Of a DNA stretch of 64,000 nucleotides, positions 1 through 11,046 are shown piece after piece (position 1 is the first letter of the stretch; each line of letters starts with the position of its first letter). Origin of the DNA: Conus ventricosus (taxonomy: Eukaryota > Mollusca > Gastropoda > Neogastropoda > Conidae); assembly GCA_018398815.1 (NCBI GenBank), contig CM031622.1, positions 24,654,633-24,718,632 of the forward strand, in the 5' to 3' direction. A program made the translations under genes and the position numbers. The notes beneath the pieces were generated by a model. The model was not told where the DNA came from. It worked only from the letters and a program-made list of their open reading frames with translations, and made no database searches.

Positions 1-38
1 AAATTGTTCATTTGATTCTGTTGTTGTTTTTGTTTCAG

Positions 39-149
39 TTTCACGCGTGTGGCGCTGTGCATGCTTGTGCTGCATTACATGGTAGAGCTGGTGTTCCACA
101 CGGCCAGACTCATCTACTTTTCTGACAAACCTGACTTGGCAGCTAATGT
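39..149 (+). CDS. TRAM1: TRAM1-like exon A (TLC-domain segment), partial gene
   Basis: Internal coding exon of a translocating chain-associated membrane protein, an ER multispanning protein that sits beside the Sec61 channel and helps nascent chains insert. The acceptor is a pyrimidine-rich tract ending in CAG at 36-38 and the donor is GTAAGT at 150. The exon is 111 bp, with 1 base, 36 codons, then 2 bases. It encodes a hydrophobic helix and the family-typical stretch ELVFHTARLIYFSD, matching the TLC domain of TRAM1/TRAM2 proteins. The end phase matches the exon at 6965. The N-terminal half of the gene lies left of the window. Seen: splice sites, phase and motif. Inferred: orthology to TRAM1 rather than TRAM2. 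Confidence 0.93.
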
Positions 150-1560
150 GTAAGTCATACGTTACCAAGAACATGGAATTGGGGAACCTGTGCGCTTGAG
201 CATCTTCTGGATGGTTGTATGTCATGATATTCTGTGTGTTCATTGAAAAAAAGTGGAAGCCTGAAGTCTGCTGCAAAGAAACCATAATTACGATGGTGAT
301 AAATAGGTAAATACTCCCTTTTTTTCCCCTTGAGAGGGAGGGAATGTGGGTGATGAGATGGGAGGAGAAATCATTCTATGTTACTTAACTAAGTGTTATT
401 TAGGAAATTTTCACATCCAGTTTTGTCTTGCTGACCATAAAGTCATCATGACAAATGAAAAAGAAGATTCCTGTAGTCTTCACCAGCCATTGTATGCATT
501 CTCTTATATATATATTTGTTGTGTTTAAACAAGTCGGAAACAACATGATATTCGGATGGAGTTTCATGCTTAAGACATCATTCTGCATCTTTTTCTGTTT
601 TCTGTCATGTTGTTTCAGCGGCATAGCTGGTTGATATGGGCACAGAATGGTTTGAGAGATGTGACTATACCACTTCTATTTTCGATTCTTGACTGTTGTC
701 AGCAGGCCTCGATTCTTTAGTGCATAAGTCTTCTTCATTGGTGATAAGGTCTTTATAGGTGTGTGTAGGATTTGTGGTAGCACCTCATTTCAGATTCCTG
801 GATTCTTTCTGTGATCTGCTGTCAGGTCCACGTTTCACAAGCGAAAAGATATCCCAGTATGCGCATCATCCTCATTTTGGATTTGAATGAGACGTTGTTC
901 CAGATGGTCTGGAGCTGGGAAAGCGCTGTTGAGGTAAGGGCCATTTTAGCCAGGGCTTCTGGTTTTGGGCCCCTTTACATGTCACAACTACTCCCAGATA
1001 GTTTATTAAAGCTGTGTAGTCTAACTTTGTATCCTGCATGCCCGTGGGTGTTCTTTGTCAACAGTAGAGTCTTTTCGCACTGTAGCCTTTGCCATATGCT
1101 GTGGTGTGTTGTTTTAAAGGGAGATTTTACCAGTGGGGCAAGTTCTTTTTCCTGTTCAGCATAACTAACGATGTCATCATCAAACAATGGGTTGGCTATG
1201 GCCCTGCCCCTTGTGGTCACTGTTCCAAAATGGTTTTCTAGCACATCAGTCATCAGTCTTTCCCCGAAATATGTTGAAGAGGATGGGGAAGAGGAAACAG
1301 CCCTGTCTGATTTCCCAAAACTTGGCAGAACCATTTGCTGGCTGCTGTCATTGAGAACTGTGCTGGTAGCTTCTTTATAAAGTTGCTATGTTCTGATAAT
1401 TTTTCTTTCCCAAGTTGTAGTTCCCTTAAATTGCTCACAAAGCAGCTTTATAGAGCCTGTCAAAGGGATTTTAAAGTCGATGAAAACATAATGTAGATCT
1501 TGCTGGTGTTCAAGGTGTTTCTCACAAAGGAGTCGATGTTGAAAAGTTGTTTGGTTGGGG
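150..1560 (+). other. TRAM1 intron, unique left part
   Basis: First part of the 6.8-kb intron between the exons at 39-149 and 6965-7036. AT-rich single-copy sequence; short open frames on both strands lack splice context or family resemblance. No gene, RNA or mobile element is recognised here. Confidence 0.7.
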
Positions 1561-1564
1561 CCCG

Positions 1565-2135
1565 GTGGTGTCACTAGAATTTGTGAAGTGATCACAACAT
1601 ACCGTCCTCTGAGATTGTTGGTGTCAGTAGGATTTGTGAAGTGATCACAACTACTATTCACTGAAATGTAAGTGTTGTCAGTAGGGTTTGTGAAGTGATC
1701 ACAATATACTACTCATTGAAGTGTTTGTGTTGTCAGTAGGATTTGTCAAGTGATCATAAATACTATTCAATGAAGTGTTTGTGTTGTCAGCAGGATTTGT
1801 GAAGTGATCACAATATACTATTCATTGAAGTTTTTGTGTTGTAAGTAGGATTTGTGAAGTGATCATAATATACTATTCAATGAAGTGTTTGTGTTGTCAG
1901 TAGGATTTGTGAAGTGATCACAATATACCGTCTACAGAGACTGTTGGTGTCAGTAGAATTTGTGAAGTGATCACAGCATACTATTCATTGAAGTGTTTGT
2001 GTTGTCAGTAGGATTTGTGAAGTGATCACAACTACTGTCCATGAGAGTGTTACTGTTGTCAGTAGAACGCGTGGGGTGATCACAATATACCATCCTCTGA
2101 AAGTGATTGTGTTGTCATTAGGATTTGAACTGTGG
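1565..2135. repeat. ~55-bp minisatellite with TGATCA core
   Basis: About ten imperfect tandem copies of a ~55-bp unit, each containing TTGTCAGTAGGATTTGTGAA followed by the palindrome TGATCA and a variable AT-rich part (for example around 1680-1735 and 1850-1960). It lies inside the TRAM1 intron. The block passes directly into a 29-bp minisatellite that shares its TTGTCAGTAGG and TTTGTGAAG segments, so the two appear to be one family at two stages. Confidence 0.85.
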
Positions 2136-2159
2136 TTGCAGTATATCATCCATCTCTGT

Positions 2160-2690
2160 GAAATGATTAGATTGTCAGTTGGATTTGTGAAATAGTGACT
2201 TTTCAGCGGGAATTATGAAGTAATTACATTGTCAGTAGGCTTCGTGAAGTAGTTGCATTGTCAGTAGGCTTTGTGAAGTAGTTGCATTGTCAGTAGGCTT
2301 TGTGAATGAGTGACACTGTCAATAGTATTTGGGAAGCAATGACTGTCAGTAGGCTCTGTGAAGCAGTGACATTGTCAGTAGGCTTTGTGAAACAGTGACA
2401 TTGTCAGTAGGCTTTGTGAAGGAATGACTGTCAGTAGGCTTTGTGAAGCAGTGACATTGTCAGTAGGCTTTGTGAAGCAGTGACATTGTCAGTAGGCTTT
2501 GTGAAGGAATGACTGTCAGTAGGCTTTGTGAAGCAGTGACATTGTCAGTAGGCTTTGTGAAACAGTGACATTGTCAGTAGGCTTTGTGAAGCAGTGACAT
2601 TGTCAGTAGGCTTTGTGAAGCAGTGACATTGTCAGTAGGCTTTGTGAAGCAGTGACATTGTCAGTAGGCTTTGTGAAGCAGTGACAGTGC
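2160..2690. repeat. 29-bp minisatellite
   Basis: About seventeen copies of a 29-bp unit containing TTGTCAGTAGGCTTTGTGAA plus GCAGTGACA, with some shorter copies lacking part of the unit (for example near 2335 and 2425). Copies are most uniform toward the right end (2525-2690). Related to the 55-bp array immediately upstream. It abuts the exon-derived array that begins at about 2705. Confidence 0.9.
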
Positions 2691-2704
2691 AGCCCCTGTG
2701 TGCC

Positions 2705-3274
2705 GGTGCAGGTTCATGACCTTCAATGTGCTGTTTGTGCTGGTGCAGGTTCATGACCTTCAATGTGCTGTTTGTGCTGGTGCAGGTTCATGACCTTCAA
2801 TGTGCTGTTTGTGCCGGTGCAGGTTCATGACCTTCAATGTGCTGTTTGTGCTGGTACAGGTTCATGACCTTCAATGTGCTGTTTGTGCTGGTGCAGGTTC
2901 ATGACCTTCAATGTGCTGTTTGTGCTGGTGCAGGTTCATGACCTTCAATGTGCTGTTTGTGCCGGTGCAGGTTCATGACCTTCAATGTGCTGTTTGTGCT
3001 GGTGCAGGTTCATGACTTTCAATGTGCTGTTTGTGCTGGTACAGGTTATGACCTTCAGTGTGCTGTTTGTGCTGGTACAGGTTATGACCTTCAATGTGCT
3101 GTTTGTACCGGTGCAGGTTCATGACCTTCAATGTGCTGGTGCAGGTTCATGACCTTCAGTGTGCTGTTTGTGTTGGTGCAGGTTCATGACCTTCAGTGTG
3201 CTGGTACAGGTTATGACCTTCAGTGTGCTGGTACAGGTTATGACCTTCAATGTGCTGGTACAGGTTATGACCTT
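2705..3274 (+). repeat. Exon-edge minisatellite, left block (37-bp unit)
   Basis: About 17 copies of a 37-bp unit (type copy 2712-2748) with 28-bp and 27-bp deletion variants. Each unit reads, in order, the first ~30 bases of the TRAM1 exon at 6965 and then GGTGCAG, so each carries an AG splice acceptor followed by a copy of the exon start. The left border GCCGGTGCAG at 2702-2711 may be the original intron end. The block is cut at 3274 by a hAT element and resumes at 5127. Confidence 0.95.
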
Positions 3275-5126
3275 CAGTGATGATTCTAGAGCGCGTTTTC
3301 GCGGGATAACCGCTGATTTTTTCGTTTGGCCACATAAAATCGCGAGCGATGCGTCTCGAGAGCCGCTAAAAATTGAAAACGGCCACCTCTTTCGTCAGCG
3401 TGTGCGGCATCACTGTCGATCGTCTGGTTGTCGTTGACATAGCAACATCAGAAAGGGCGATAATTCTGGCAAAGTTGCAAAGCCTAGCCATAAAACTGCC
3501 GACGATTCTCATTGGTTGACAAGTTTTTTAGTTCCGAGCTCAACCAATCAGAAAAATTGTATTAGTATGACAGTTTTTGAAGCGCCATTGTTCTCCCACA
3601 TGCTTCGAAGCCTGCATGCCGTCGTGACCTCGTTTCAAAGGAGACAATATCTTTCACCATGAAGCGTTCAAGCACCCTGTTTTCCTTCGCTTTCACAAAA
3701 GCAAAAAAGAGTTGCTCAGGTACCAGCAGTACTTCGGACAATACTGATAATGAACGGATTTCCACCGTGAATGAGTTAGGTGATGAAGAAGGGGCTGGTG
3801 TTGAAATATGTGAGGCAGTCAATTCAAATTCGATTTCGAGTGAAGAACCATCGACTTCGATGGAAGAACCCGGAGAACTTGAAGAAGAAGAACCGAAAAC
3901 TAGTGAGCAGAAGGAGAAAATGCAGCTGTTCAAAACTTTTCAAGTATCTTGGATGAAAGAATGGCCCTGGCTAGCCAAGGACGATGACGGCAACATGCTG
4001 TGCACTGTGTGTTCGAAGCATGGAAAGAAAAACGCCATGACGAAACCTGGGTGCAAAAATTACCGACTGAACTGCTAGACAAATTAGAAAAAAAGAAAAA
4101 CACTGAGGGGGAGACAGTGGAAATTGCCTACAAGAGGAAGAAACTGACTTTTGACAGCAGTGTTAGAGCAGTCACAAAAGAGGTAGAAGAGGTGCGCAAT
4201 TCATTTTGTGACAATCTTATCTCTAACATTGACCACAGGTTTCCAGCTGACACAAAGGATGTTGCTTCTGCCTTCAGCATCCTGTCCATGAGGCCACTGA
4301 CCTTCCTATCTCAAGACAAGCGGGAAGAGTTTGGACACAAAGAAGTAGGCATCCTGGCTGATTTTTATGGTGGGGAGAGGAAGAGGGGAGAGAAAGTGAG
4401 CAAGCCTTTGATCACGAAGGATGTCTTGATGGAAGAATGGTCTGTGGCCAAGGAAACAGTCCTCCACAATATGTATCCACGGATGTAACAAAAACTTTGT
4501 TCAAATTGCTGTTTGACTACCACAAGGATAGTTTTCCAAATCTCCTTGTACTTGCTAAGTTAGCGCTCATCATGCCATATCACACTGCTGACTGTGAACG
4601 GGGATTCAGTTCCCAAAATGCCATCAAGACTGCACGCAGAAACAGAATGAAGGAAGACAGCCTGAATGTTTTGATGACAATCAAATGTGAAGGCCCTGCA
4701 GTAGAAGACCATGACTTTACAACAGCAGCAGCTGTTTGGAAAGAGAAAAAGGACAGAAGGATATACAAAAAGTAGCACTTCTTCTGGGTTTTTTTTCATT
4801 TTTTTTTAAGATTTTGTGACTCATACACACTGTTTGGTGCTGGTGCTGCAGAAATCAAGAACTTGGTGAGTTTTACAAGTGTATGACATGTTCTGTACCT
4901 TTTTTTTCCTTTCTATTTTTTTTTCAGGCTGTACTGTGTGTTCTCAGTCACTTCAATTCATTGTTGTATTACTACATTTACTTTAGCCAAGTAATGTTGC
5001 TGGCTTTGATGAATAGTCGCAAATATTTGGAGCCTCCCTTTCTTTGCCCAAGAGACCCCTGGGGCTCCCTTTTTGCTTCTGAGGGAGGCATTGGCTCCCT
5101 TTTTTGAAATCCTAGAATCAACACTG
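3275..5126 (+). mobile_element. hAT-superfamily DNA transposon, internally deleted
   Basis: 1852-bp element with terminal inverted repeats: left CAGTGATGATTCTAG (3275-3289) and right CTAGAATCAACACTG (5112-5126), 14 of 15 complementary. It is flanked by a direct repeat GACCTT (3269-3274 and 5127-5132), a candidate target-site duplication. The target is the TRAM1 minisatellite, whose units continue on both sides, so insertion came after array expansion. It contains hAT transposase fragments in three frames. The 6-bp flank is shorter than the usual 8 bp of hAT elements and sits in repetitive DNA, so its length is uncertain. Confidence 0.85.
3659..4775 (+). pseudogene. hAT transposase remnant (BED/TTF-like zinc finger + C-terminal dimerisation region)
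   Basis: Three overlapping frames. 3659-4078 encodes an acidic N-terminus and then a BED/TTF-type zinc-finger start with WMKEWPWLAKDDDGN and CTVCSKHGKKNA (CX2C). 4000-4488 continues in another frame with no clear catalytic motifs. 4437-4775 encodes the family-typical C-terminal region with YHTADCERGFS and IKTARRNRM. The total is far below a full hAT transposase (commonly 600-900 residues), and most of the central RNase H-like catalytic part is missing. It should be inactive unless trans-mobilised. Confidence 0.8.
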
Positions 5127-6964
5127 GACCTTCAATGTGCTGGTGCTGGTTCATGACCTTCAATGTGCTGGTGCAGGTTTATGACCTTCAATGTGCTGTT
5201 TGTGCTGGTACAAGTTATGACCTTCAATGTGCTGTTTGTGCTGGTACAGGTTCATGACCTTCAGTGTGCTGGTGCAGGTTCATGACCTTCAGTGTGCTGG
5301 TGCAGGTTCATGACCTTCAATGTGCTGTTTGTGCTGGTACAAGTTATGACCTTCAATGTGCTGTTTGTGCTGGTGTAGGTTATGACCTTCAATGTGCTGC
5401 TTGTGCTGGTACAGGTTATGACCAATGTGCTGTTTGTGCTGGTGCAGGTTCGTGACCTTCAGTGTGCTGGTGCAGGTTCATGACCTTCAATGTGCTGTTT
5501 GTGCTGGTGCACATTCATGACCTTCAATGTGCTGTTTGTACCGGTGCAGGTTCATGACCTTCAATGTGCTGTTTGTGCTGGTGCAGGTTCATGACCTTCA
5601 ATGTGCTGTTTGTGCTGGTGCAGGTTCATGACCTTCAGTGTGCTCTTTGTGCTGGTGCAGGTTCATGACCTTCAATGTGCTGTTTGTGCTGGTGCAGGTT
5701 CATGACCTTCAGTGTGCTGTTTGTGCTGGTGCAGGTTCATGACCTTCAGTGTGCTGGTGCAGGTTCATGACCTTCAATGTGCTGTTTGTGCTGGTGCAGG
5801 TTCATGACCTTCAATGTGCTGTTTGTGCTGGTGCAGGTTATGACCTTCAGTGTGCTGGTGCAGGTTATGACCTTCAGTGTGCTGTTTGTGCTGGTACAGG
5901 TTCATGACCTTCAATGTGCTGGTACAGGTTATGACCTTCAGTGTGCAGTTTGTGCTGGTACAGGTTATGACCTTCAATGTGCTGTGCAGATTATGACCGT
6001 CAGTAGGCTGTTTGTGCTGGTACAGGTTCATGACCTTCAATGTGCTGTTTGTGCTGGTACAGGTTATGACCTTCAATGTGCTGGTACATGTTATGACCTT
6101 CAATGTGCTGGTACAGGTTCATGACCTTCAATGTGCTGTTTGTGCTGGTACAGGTTATGACCTTCAATGTGCTGGTACAGGTTATGACCTTCAATGTGCT
6201 GGTACAGGTTATGACCTTCAGTGTGCTGTTTGTGCTGGTGCAGGTTCATGACTTTCAGTGTGCTGGTGCAGGTTCATGACCTTCAATGTGCTGGTGCAGG
6301 TTCATGACCTTCAATGTGCTGGTACAGGTTATGACCTTCACTGTGCTGGTGCAGGTTCATGACCTTCAATGTGCTGGTGCAGGTTCATGACCTTCAATGT
6401 GCTGTTTGTGCTGGTGCAGGTTCATGACCTTCAATGTGCTGTTTTGCTGGTGCAGGTTCATAAGCTTCAATGTGCTGTTTGTGCTGGTGCAGGTTCATGA
6501 CCTTCAATGTGCTGTTTGTTCTGGTGCAGGTTCATGACCTTCAGTGTGCTGTTTGTGCTGGTGCAGGTTCATGACCTTCAATGTGCTGTTTGTGCCTGTG
6601 CAGGTTCATAACCTTCAATGTGCTGTTTGTGCCGGTGCAGGTTCATGACCTTCAATGTGCTGTTTGTGCTGGTGCAGGTTCATGACCTTCAGTGTGCTGG
6701 TGCAGGTTCATGACCTTCAATGTGCTGTTTGTGCTGGTGCAGGTTCATGACCTTCAATGTGCTGTTTGTGCCGGTGCAGGTTCATGACCTTCAATGTGCT
6801 GTTTGTACTGGTGCAGGTTCATGACCTTCAATGTGCTGTTTGTGCTGGTGCAGGTTCATGACCTTCAATGTGCTGTTTGTGCTGGTGCAGGTTCATGACC
6901 TTCAGTGTGCTGTTTGTGCCGGTGCAGGTTCATGACCTTCAATGTGCTGTTTGTGCTGGTGCAG
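5127..6964 (+). repeat. Exon-edge minisatellite, right block
   Basis: About 54 further copies of the 37/28/27-bp unit family, running without a gap into the real TRAM1 exon at 6965. Variants differ in GTTCATGACC versus GTTATGACC, in GGTGCAG versus GGTACAG, and by loss of a 9-bp internal piece. Most units keep the CAG acceptor. Two of three frames are open through a 37-bp unit and the third meets TGA in TTCATGACC. Together with 2705-3274 there are about 70 copies by eye. Confidence 0.95.
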
Positions 6965-7036
6965 GTTCATGATCTTCAATGTGCTGTTTGTGCTGGTGCG
7001 GCTGGGGACCATTACTTTGGCTGTGCTCACATTCTG
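6965..7036 (+). CDS. TRAM1: TRAM1-like exon B (transmembrane helix)
   Basis: 72-bp coding exon (1 base, 23 codons, 2 bases) following GGTGCAG at 6958-6964 and ending before GTTAGT at 7037. It encodes LFVLVRLGTITLAVLTF, a membrane helix matching the TRAM/TLC motif after the ARLIYFSD segment. Phases match exons A and C exactly. Its 5' half is the parent sequence of the upstream minisatellite: this copy has ATGATC where most repeat units have ATGACC. Its acceptor is therefore the last of about 70 near-identical acceptors. The donor GTTAGT is weaker than consensus. Confidence 0.93.
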
Positions 7037-7090
7037 GTTAGTCAGTCATTCAGCCAGCATAGGCTGACATGTTTCTGCTGCGTATGTCTG

Positions 7091-7130
<40 letters not shown>

Positions 7131-8033
7131 AGCATGTGTGTGTGTGCCTCTGTGTGTGTGAGTGTGTATGTTCTTGTGCTTACATAGTGCAGATTTCACT
7201 TAATTCGTGTTCAAAGTAGACCCAGAAAATTTGCTTATTGGCTGAATTCATTTATGTTCGATGAGGTCCTTTGTGAAGTCCATGATTGGGTTAGATATGG
7301 TGATGGTTCCTTGGGAAGAGGGTATTAGGATGGTAAGACAATGGACAGTTCATTTGGGGATGGGTTTTAGAGGAGGACCATGAAGCCTTCACTTGCACTA
7401 AAGAAAACATCTACATCAGGCAAGAATTGAACAAACCTTTCTTTTCAACTTGTATGTTATACTGAGTTAATGTACTGTCAGATATTCCAGAGGTGGTTAA
7501 AAACCCAAAAGTGTAGATGCTTTGTTTGGACGTTTTTTGGGTTGTTTGTGTTTTCTCTGAGGTCTGTGGGTGTGTTAGTCATGAAGGTGTGGGAAACTGG
7601 ATGTGAAGGGAGTTGGGTTGACAGATGGAGTGTGGCCCCTGAATGAGGTCATTCAGTTTGCCTGTGGATCAGTCAGAGAGATCCAGATCCCAGGGCTCGT
7701 GCAGGATCCTCTGGACTGTGGCAGAGGTCATGTTTTTTTTATTTTTAATTTTTTTAAACTTTTACAAGACCTCAGCAAAAGTTCCAGATCATTTCTTCTT
7801 GTTTTGAATACAATAAAAAGAAGTTGGTGGAGAGACGTCGTCATTTGTGGTGATGTCATACAGTTCTTTTGGCTGCTGTCATGTCGACTGCTATCTGTGT
7901 AGGGTTGAATACACACAAGCAATTTTTTTTTCTTAAAATGTGAAAAATGATACCTGATTTTCTCTCTTGTCTTTGACTGTTGAAGTCAATCATTTGTTTG
8001 GTACATCATCAATAGCACATGTTGTAATGACAG
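7037..8033 (+). other. TRAM1 intron B-C
   Basis: Intron between exon B and exon C. It contains a GT microsatellite at about 7098-7165 just past the donor. Otherwise unique, T-rich sequence, with no gene or mobile element recognised. Confidence 0.75.
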
Positions 8034-8105
8034 GTATGGACTTGAGCAGACAAGTCAGCCCAGTATCAACCCAGCCACCGGAAACTACAATACACAAGTT
8101 GTCAG
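8034..8105 (+). CDS. TRAM1: TRAM1-like exon C (lumenal/loop segment)
   Basis: 72-bp exon (1 base, 23 codons, 2 bases), acceptor TGACAG at 8028-8033, donor GTAACA at 8106. It encodes YGLEQTSQPSINPATGNYNT, matching the conserved YGL...N...G.FN loop that separates two membrane helices in TRAM proteins. Phase joins exon B (shared Trp codon) and exon D (shared Arg codon). Too short for a simple ORF scan; found by phase and family pattern. Confidence 0.9.
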
Positions 8106-10212
8106 GTAACACTGTCTTCTCCTTGGTAACAATAGTAAGAAGATAGCATTTATAAAGTGCTTTGCCAAGGGTTCTGAGCACTGACAATCCACACTCTTGT
8201 GTACACAATGGGCTCCCTACGTGGTAGTGTCGACTGAAGAGCTGCCTGCCAGTGTTTCATTCAGTTGTTTCCCGTGTCATGCAGTCAATATCTTTCATTC
8301 ATTCACTCAGTTTTCATACTTCTTCATTCTTTTCATTTCTCCCGCAGGGTGCATGCTATGTGTAATATGTCATCCATACCAACAGCCAAACTGGCCTTCT
8401 CTTCGAAAAGTTGATGTGAATATGTGCATGCAAGATGTTATGCATGCGTTCACACATGGAACCTTGGGTTTATGGTCTCATTCGATGGACTATTTGGGAA
8501 ATAGAGTCAGAACCAATGTTAACTCCAAGGTATAGTACCCTGTACCGAAACAGCCTAGCAGAGATTCGAACCCGCTACCCCAGGATTACCAAGATTGCAA
8601 GTACGGCGCTCTGCCAGCTGAGCTATTCTGGCCCCTTTGTCTTTGAACAGTCAATAATTTTGAGTAAAACGTTCCCTAGACTTCCAGATTAACTTACATG
8701 AGACTTAGACAAACTGAGGTGCTGTCATTGAAAAGAAGAAAAAAAAAAACTACCTTCATTGAAAATGATAATGGTACCAATTTTTTATCTTCTAGAATAT
8801 GAGTGTGATGGGTTAGAAAAACATGTTGACTTCAGCAAATAAAATGACACATGTAAAAGTCTACTTGGGTCATGTGCAGTGCAGCACTTGAGCGTTCCAC
8901 TGCAACAACTTCACTTGCACTGGTACACAATGAGGATGACAGACTGAGAGAGACACATCAGTGAGATCAGTTGGGATGTGTGATTTATTTTTTTTATGGT
9001 CTCAGCATGGTTTACCTTACTGTCTGAGAGGAGATTATTTTATTCAGTATCAATGTCAGTGCATGTGTCATTGCATGTTAACTAGGGTTAAGAACTGTTG
9101 TTTGAATGTTTTCTGGGTTTTTTTTTAAAGATAAAAGTTTATGTAGCTACACACCAACAAGAATGCCTTTAAAACGATATCTCAATAAAGGAGTCAGACT
9201 CACGAAACGACAGTGGTTTCAGAACTGTCTTGTTTCATTGTAATGTACAGGATTATAGTCATGGTCTTGGGGCCCACGTCCGTTTCAGGATTGGGGATTC
9301 TTTCCCCACTTGTATTCCCGTTGTTCACTCAGTCTGTCCACCCATTACACTGATGGGTGGTTTGGTTAGCAGTGTTGTGAATGTGATGACTAAATGAATG
9401 GTCAGGTGGTGACTTGTGTCAGCAAGCAGCCCCTGTGTGTGTGTGTGTTGTGTGTGTGTGTGTGTGGTGTGTAGTCTTCAATGTCTATTCACATTGTTTT
9501 CTTTGACAAATAAAGAACAATTTACGAAAAAAGAAAAAAAAATGCAGCAGGAATGAGAAATAACCAGAAGTAACATCAAATACAAGTATACAACATCTGC
9601 ATTCATTACAGGTAGGTAAAGATCGGACTTTCACTTAATGCTAATCCAGTGTCACATGTTAGTGAGGAATTATGTAAAATTTCATCCAGGGAAGATTCGG
9701 ATAAAGCAGGCAAAAATTTTTCAACTGTTTGCATATTAGAAGTATATGTATATTTGATATTTTTCACACAAATGCATTTTTGTCATCAGTAAATTTGTTT
9801 TAAAAGCATTAAGTTTAAGTCTGAGTTCATTGACCTACATGACATAAGCCATTTCAAGTTCTTAAGATAGTATCATACCGTGGTGGCTGATTTTTTGGTT
9901 GGACAAAAAGTACTTAGAATACTTTAGCTTCTTTCTAAAGTGTTTCCAACATGCTTTCTGTAATAACCTATATCCCTCTAGAGGCGACAGGAATATTTAA
10001 ACTATGTGCATTGTCAGCACATTTTGTTCCACTTTTTGCCAGTCTATCAACTCTTTAACTACAATGGATTCCACGATGTGATGGAATCCAGCAGAATGTA
10101 ACACTACTACCTTTCAAAAATAGATGTATTAACTGTGGAGTTTGATTTGCTTTGTGTGTGTGGCGTGTGTGTGTGTGTGAATCTGATATATGTCTGTCTG
10201 TCTGTGTTTCAG
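8106..10212 (+). other. TRAM1 intron C-D
   Basis: 2.1-kb intron holding a minus-strand tRNA-derived SINE at about 8345-8640 and GT-rich simple sequence at 9435-9470 and 10157-10180. AATAAA occurs near 9509, inside the intron. No other gene or element recognised. Confidence 0.7.
8345..8640 (-). mobile_element. tRNA-derived SINE (mollusc-type)
   Basis: On the minus strand a tRNA-like head shows a pol III A box (complement of 8607-8625, TAGCTCAGCTGGCAGAGCG) and B box (complement of 8562-8572, GGTTCGAATCT). It is followed by a tail whose + strand reads CTTGGGTTTATGGTCTCATT (8462-8481). I recognise that tail type from common molluscan SINEs, where it reads as a 'gagac.ataaac..aggt' core. The stretch between the boxes is longer than in a real tRNA, so this is a retroposon and not a tRNA gene. 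Ends are approximate; no target duplication confirmed. Confidence 0.7.
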
Positions 10213-10352
10213 GATCAACTGCCTGGCAGCCATCTGCCTGATGCAGGCCTGGCTGATGTGGAACTTCATCAACTTTCACCTGCGGAAACTGCGTGAGCGA
10301 AACATGGCCAGCCGCAAGTTGCGCTCCCCCAGCAAGAAAAGGCTGGCAAAAG
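10213..10352 (+). CDS. TRAM1: TRAM1-like exon D (last helix and basic cytosolic tail)
   Basis: 140-bp exon (1 base, 46 codons, 1 base) after GTGTTTCAG and before GTGACT. It encodes INCLAAICLMQAWLMW and then NFINFHLRKLRERN, matching the final membrane helix and basic tail of TRAM1 (the family pattern is QAxMMWxFINFQLRRWRE). The tail continues with a basic stretch rich in Lys, Arg and Ser. Phase 1 end joins the terminal exon at 16169. Confidence 0.95.
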
Positions 10353-11022
10353 GTGACTGACCCCTGTGTCGTACAGCTTGTGGTACACTATTCAGTTACC
10401 CACGGTTAAAAAGCCCTGTCGCTCAAGGTCAGTGTTCCCCACCATTCCTCTGTCCGCTGTGTGTCCTTTGGACGATAGATCCACAAATATGTTTCTGCTA
10501 GGATTGAATTTTTTTTCCAAATTGACGTTCCGTCTTCTCCTCTTAGCACACACACACATCTCTCTCTCTGTGTCTCTGTCTCCCGCTTGCTCTCTCTCTC
10601 TCCCTGCCACCCTCTCTACATCTGCCATGCCTTTTCTTATTTATCTGTTTATCTTTTTCTTCACATACCATTCCAAACAAATGCCTTATCCATACTTGGC
10701 GTGGAACATCGCCATATTATCAGGATCCTTCCCCAAATTAAATTTGGAGAGCAAGGACAGAGCTGGCCTGCATACCCAGACAGGCAGCAAGAGTGATTGC
10801 CCTGAGTGATCACCTCATTTGAATTTGTTCAGTTTTCTCCCTTTCTTGGTGCAGGAACACCCTCTTTTGCTTTCGACTTCGGACTTTTTTCGTTTCTTCA
10901 GACGGCAGTGGGTTCCCAAGAAAACTTGTTGAAGCTTGCCCTTGCTTTTGAAGGAGTGACTGATTGAAACCAATTTATTGTCAGATTAACTCATGGTTGC
11001 ACTGACGCTTTTGAAGGAGAAA

Positions 11023-11046
11023 CGCACACACACACACACACGCGCG

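Noticed and set aside
811..1438. Overlapping frames of 61-119 codons on both strands
   Set aside because: Located in the TRAM1 intron, no family resemblance, and mutually overlapping on opposite strands.
1565..2690. CRISPR-like regularly spaced repeats
   Set aside because: Units are contiguous and imperfect with no unique spacers, and the context is an animal intron.
5774..6251. Open frames of 60-115 codons on both strands in the exon-edge minisatellite
   Set aside because: They come from the 37/27-bp unit being open in two frames; no start context, and the peptide is only the repeated exon edge.
8560..8635. Possible functional tRNA-Ala-like gene on the minus strand
   Set aside because: Box spacing is too long, the arms do not fold as a clean cloverleaf, and a SINE tail follows.
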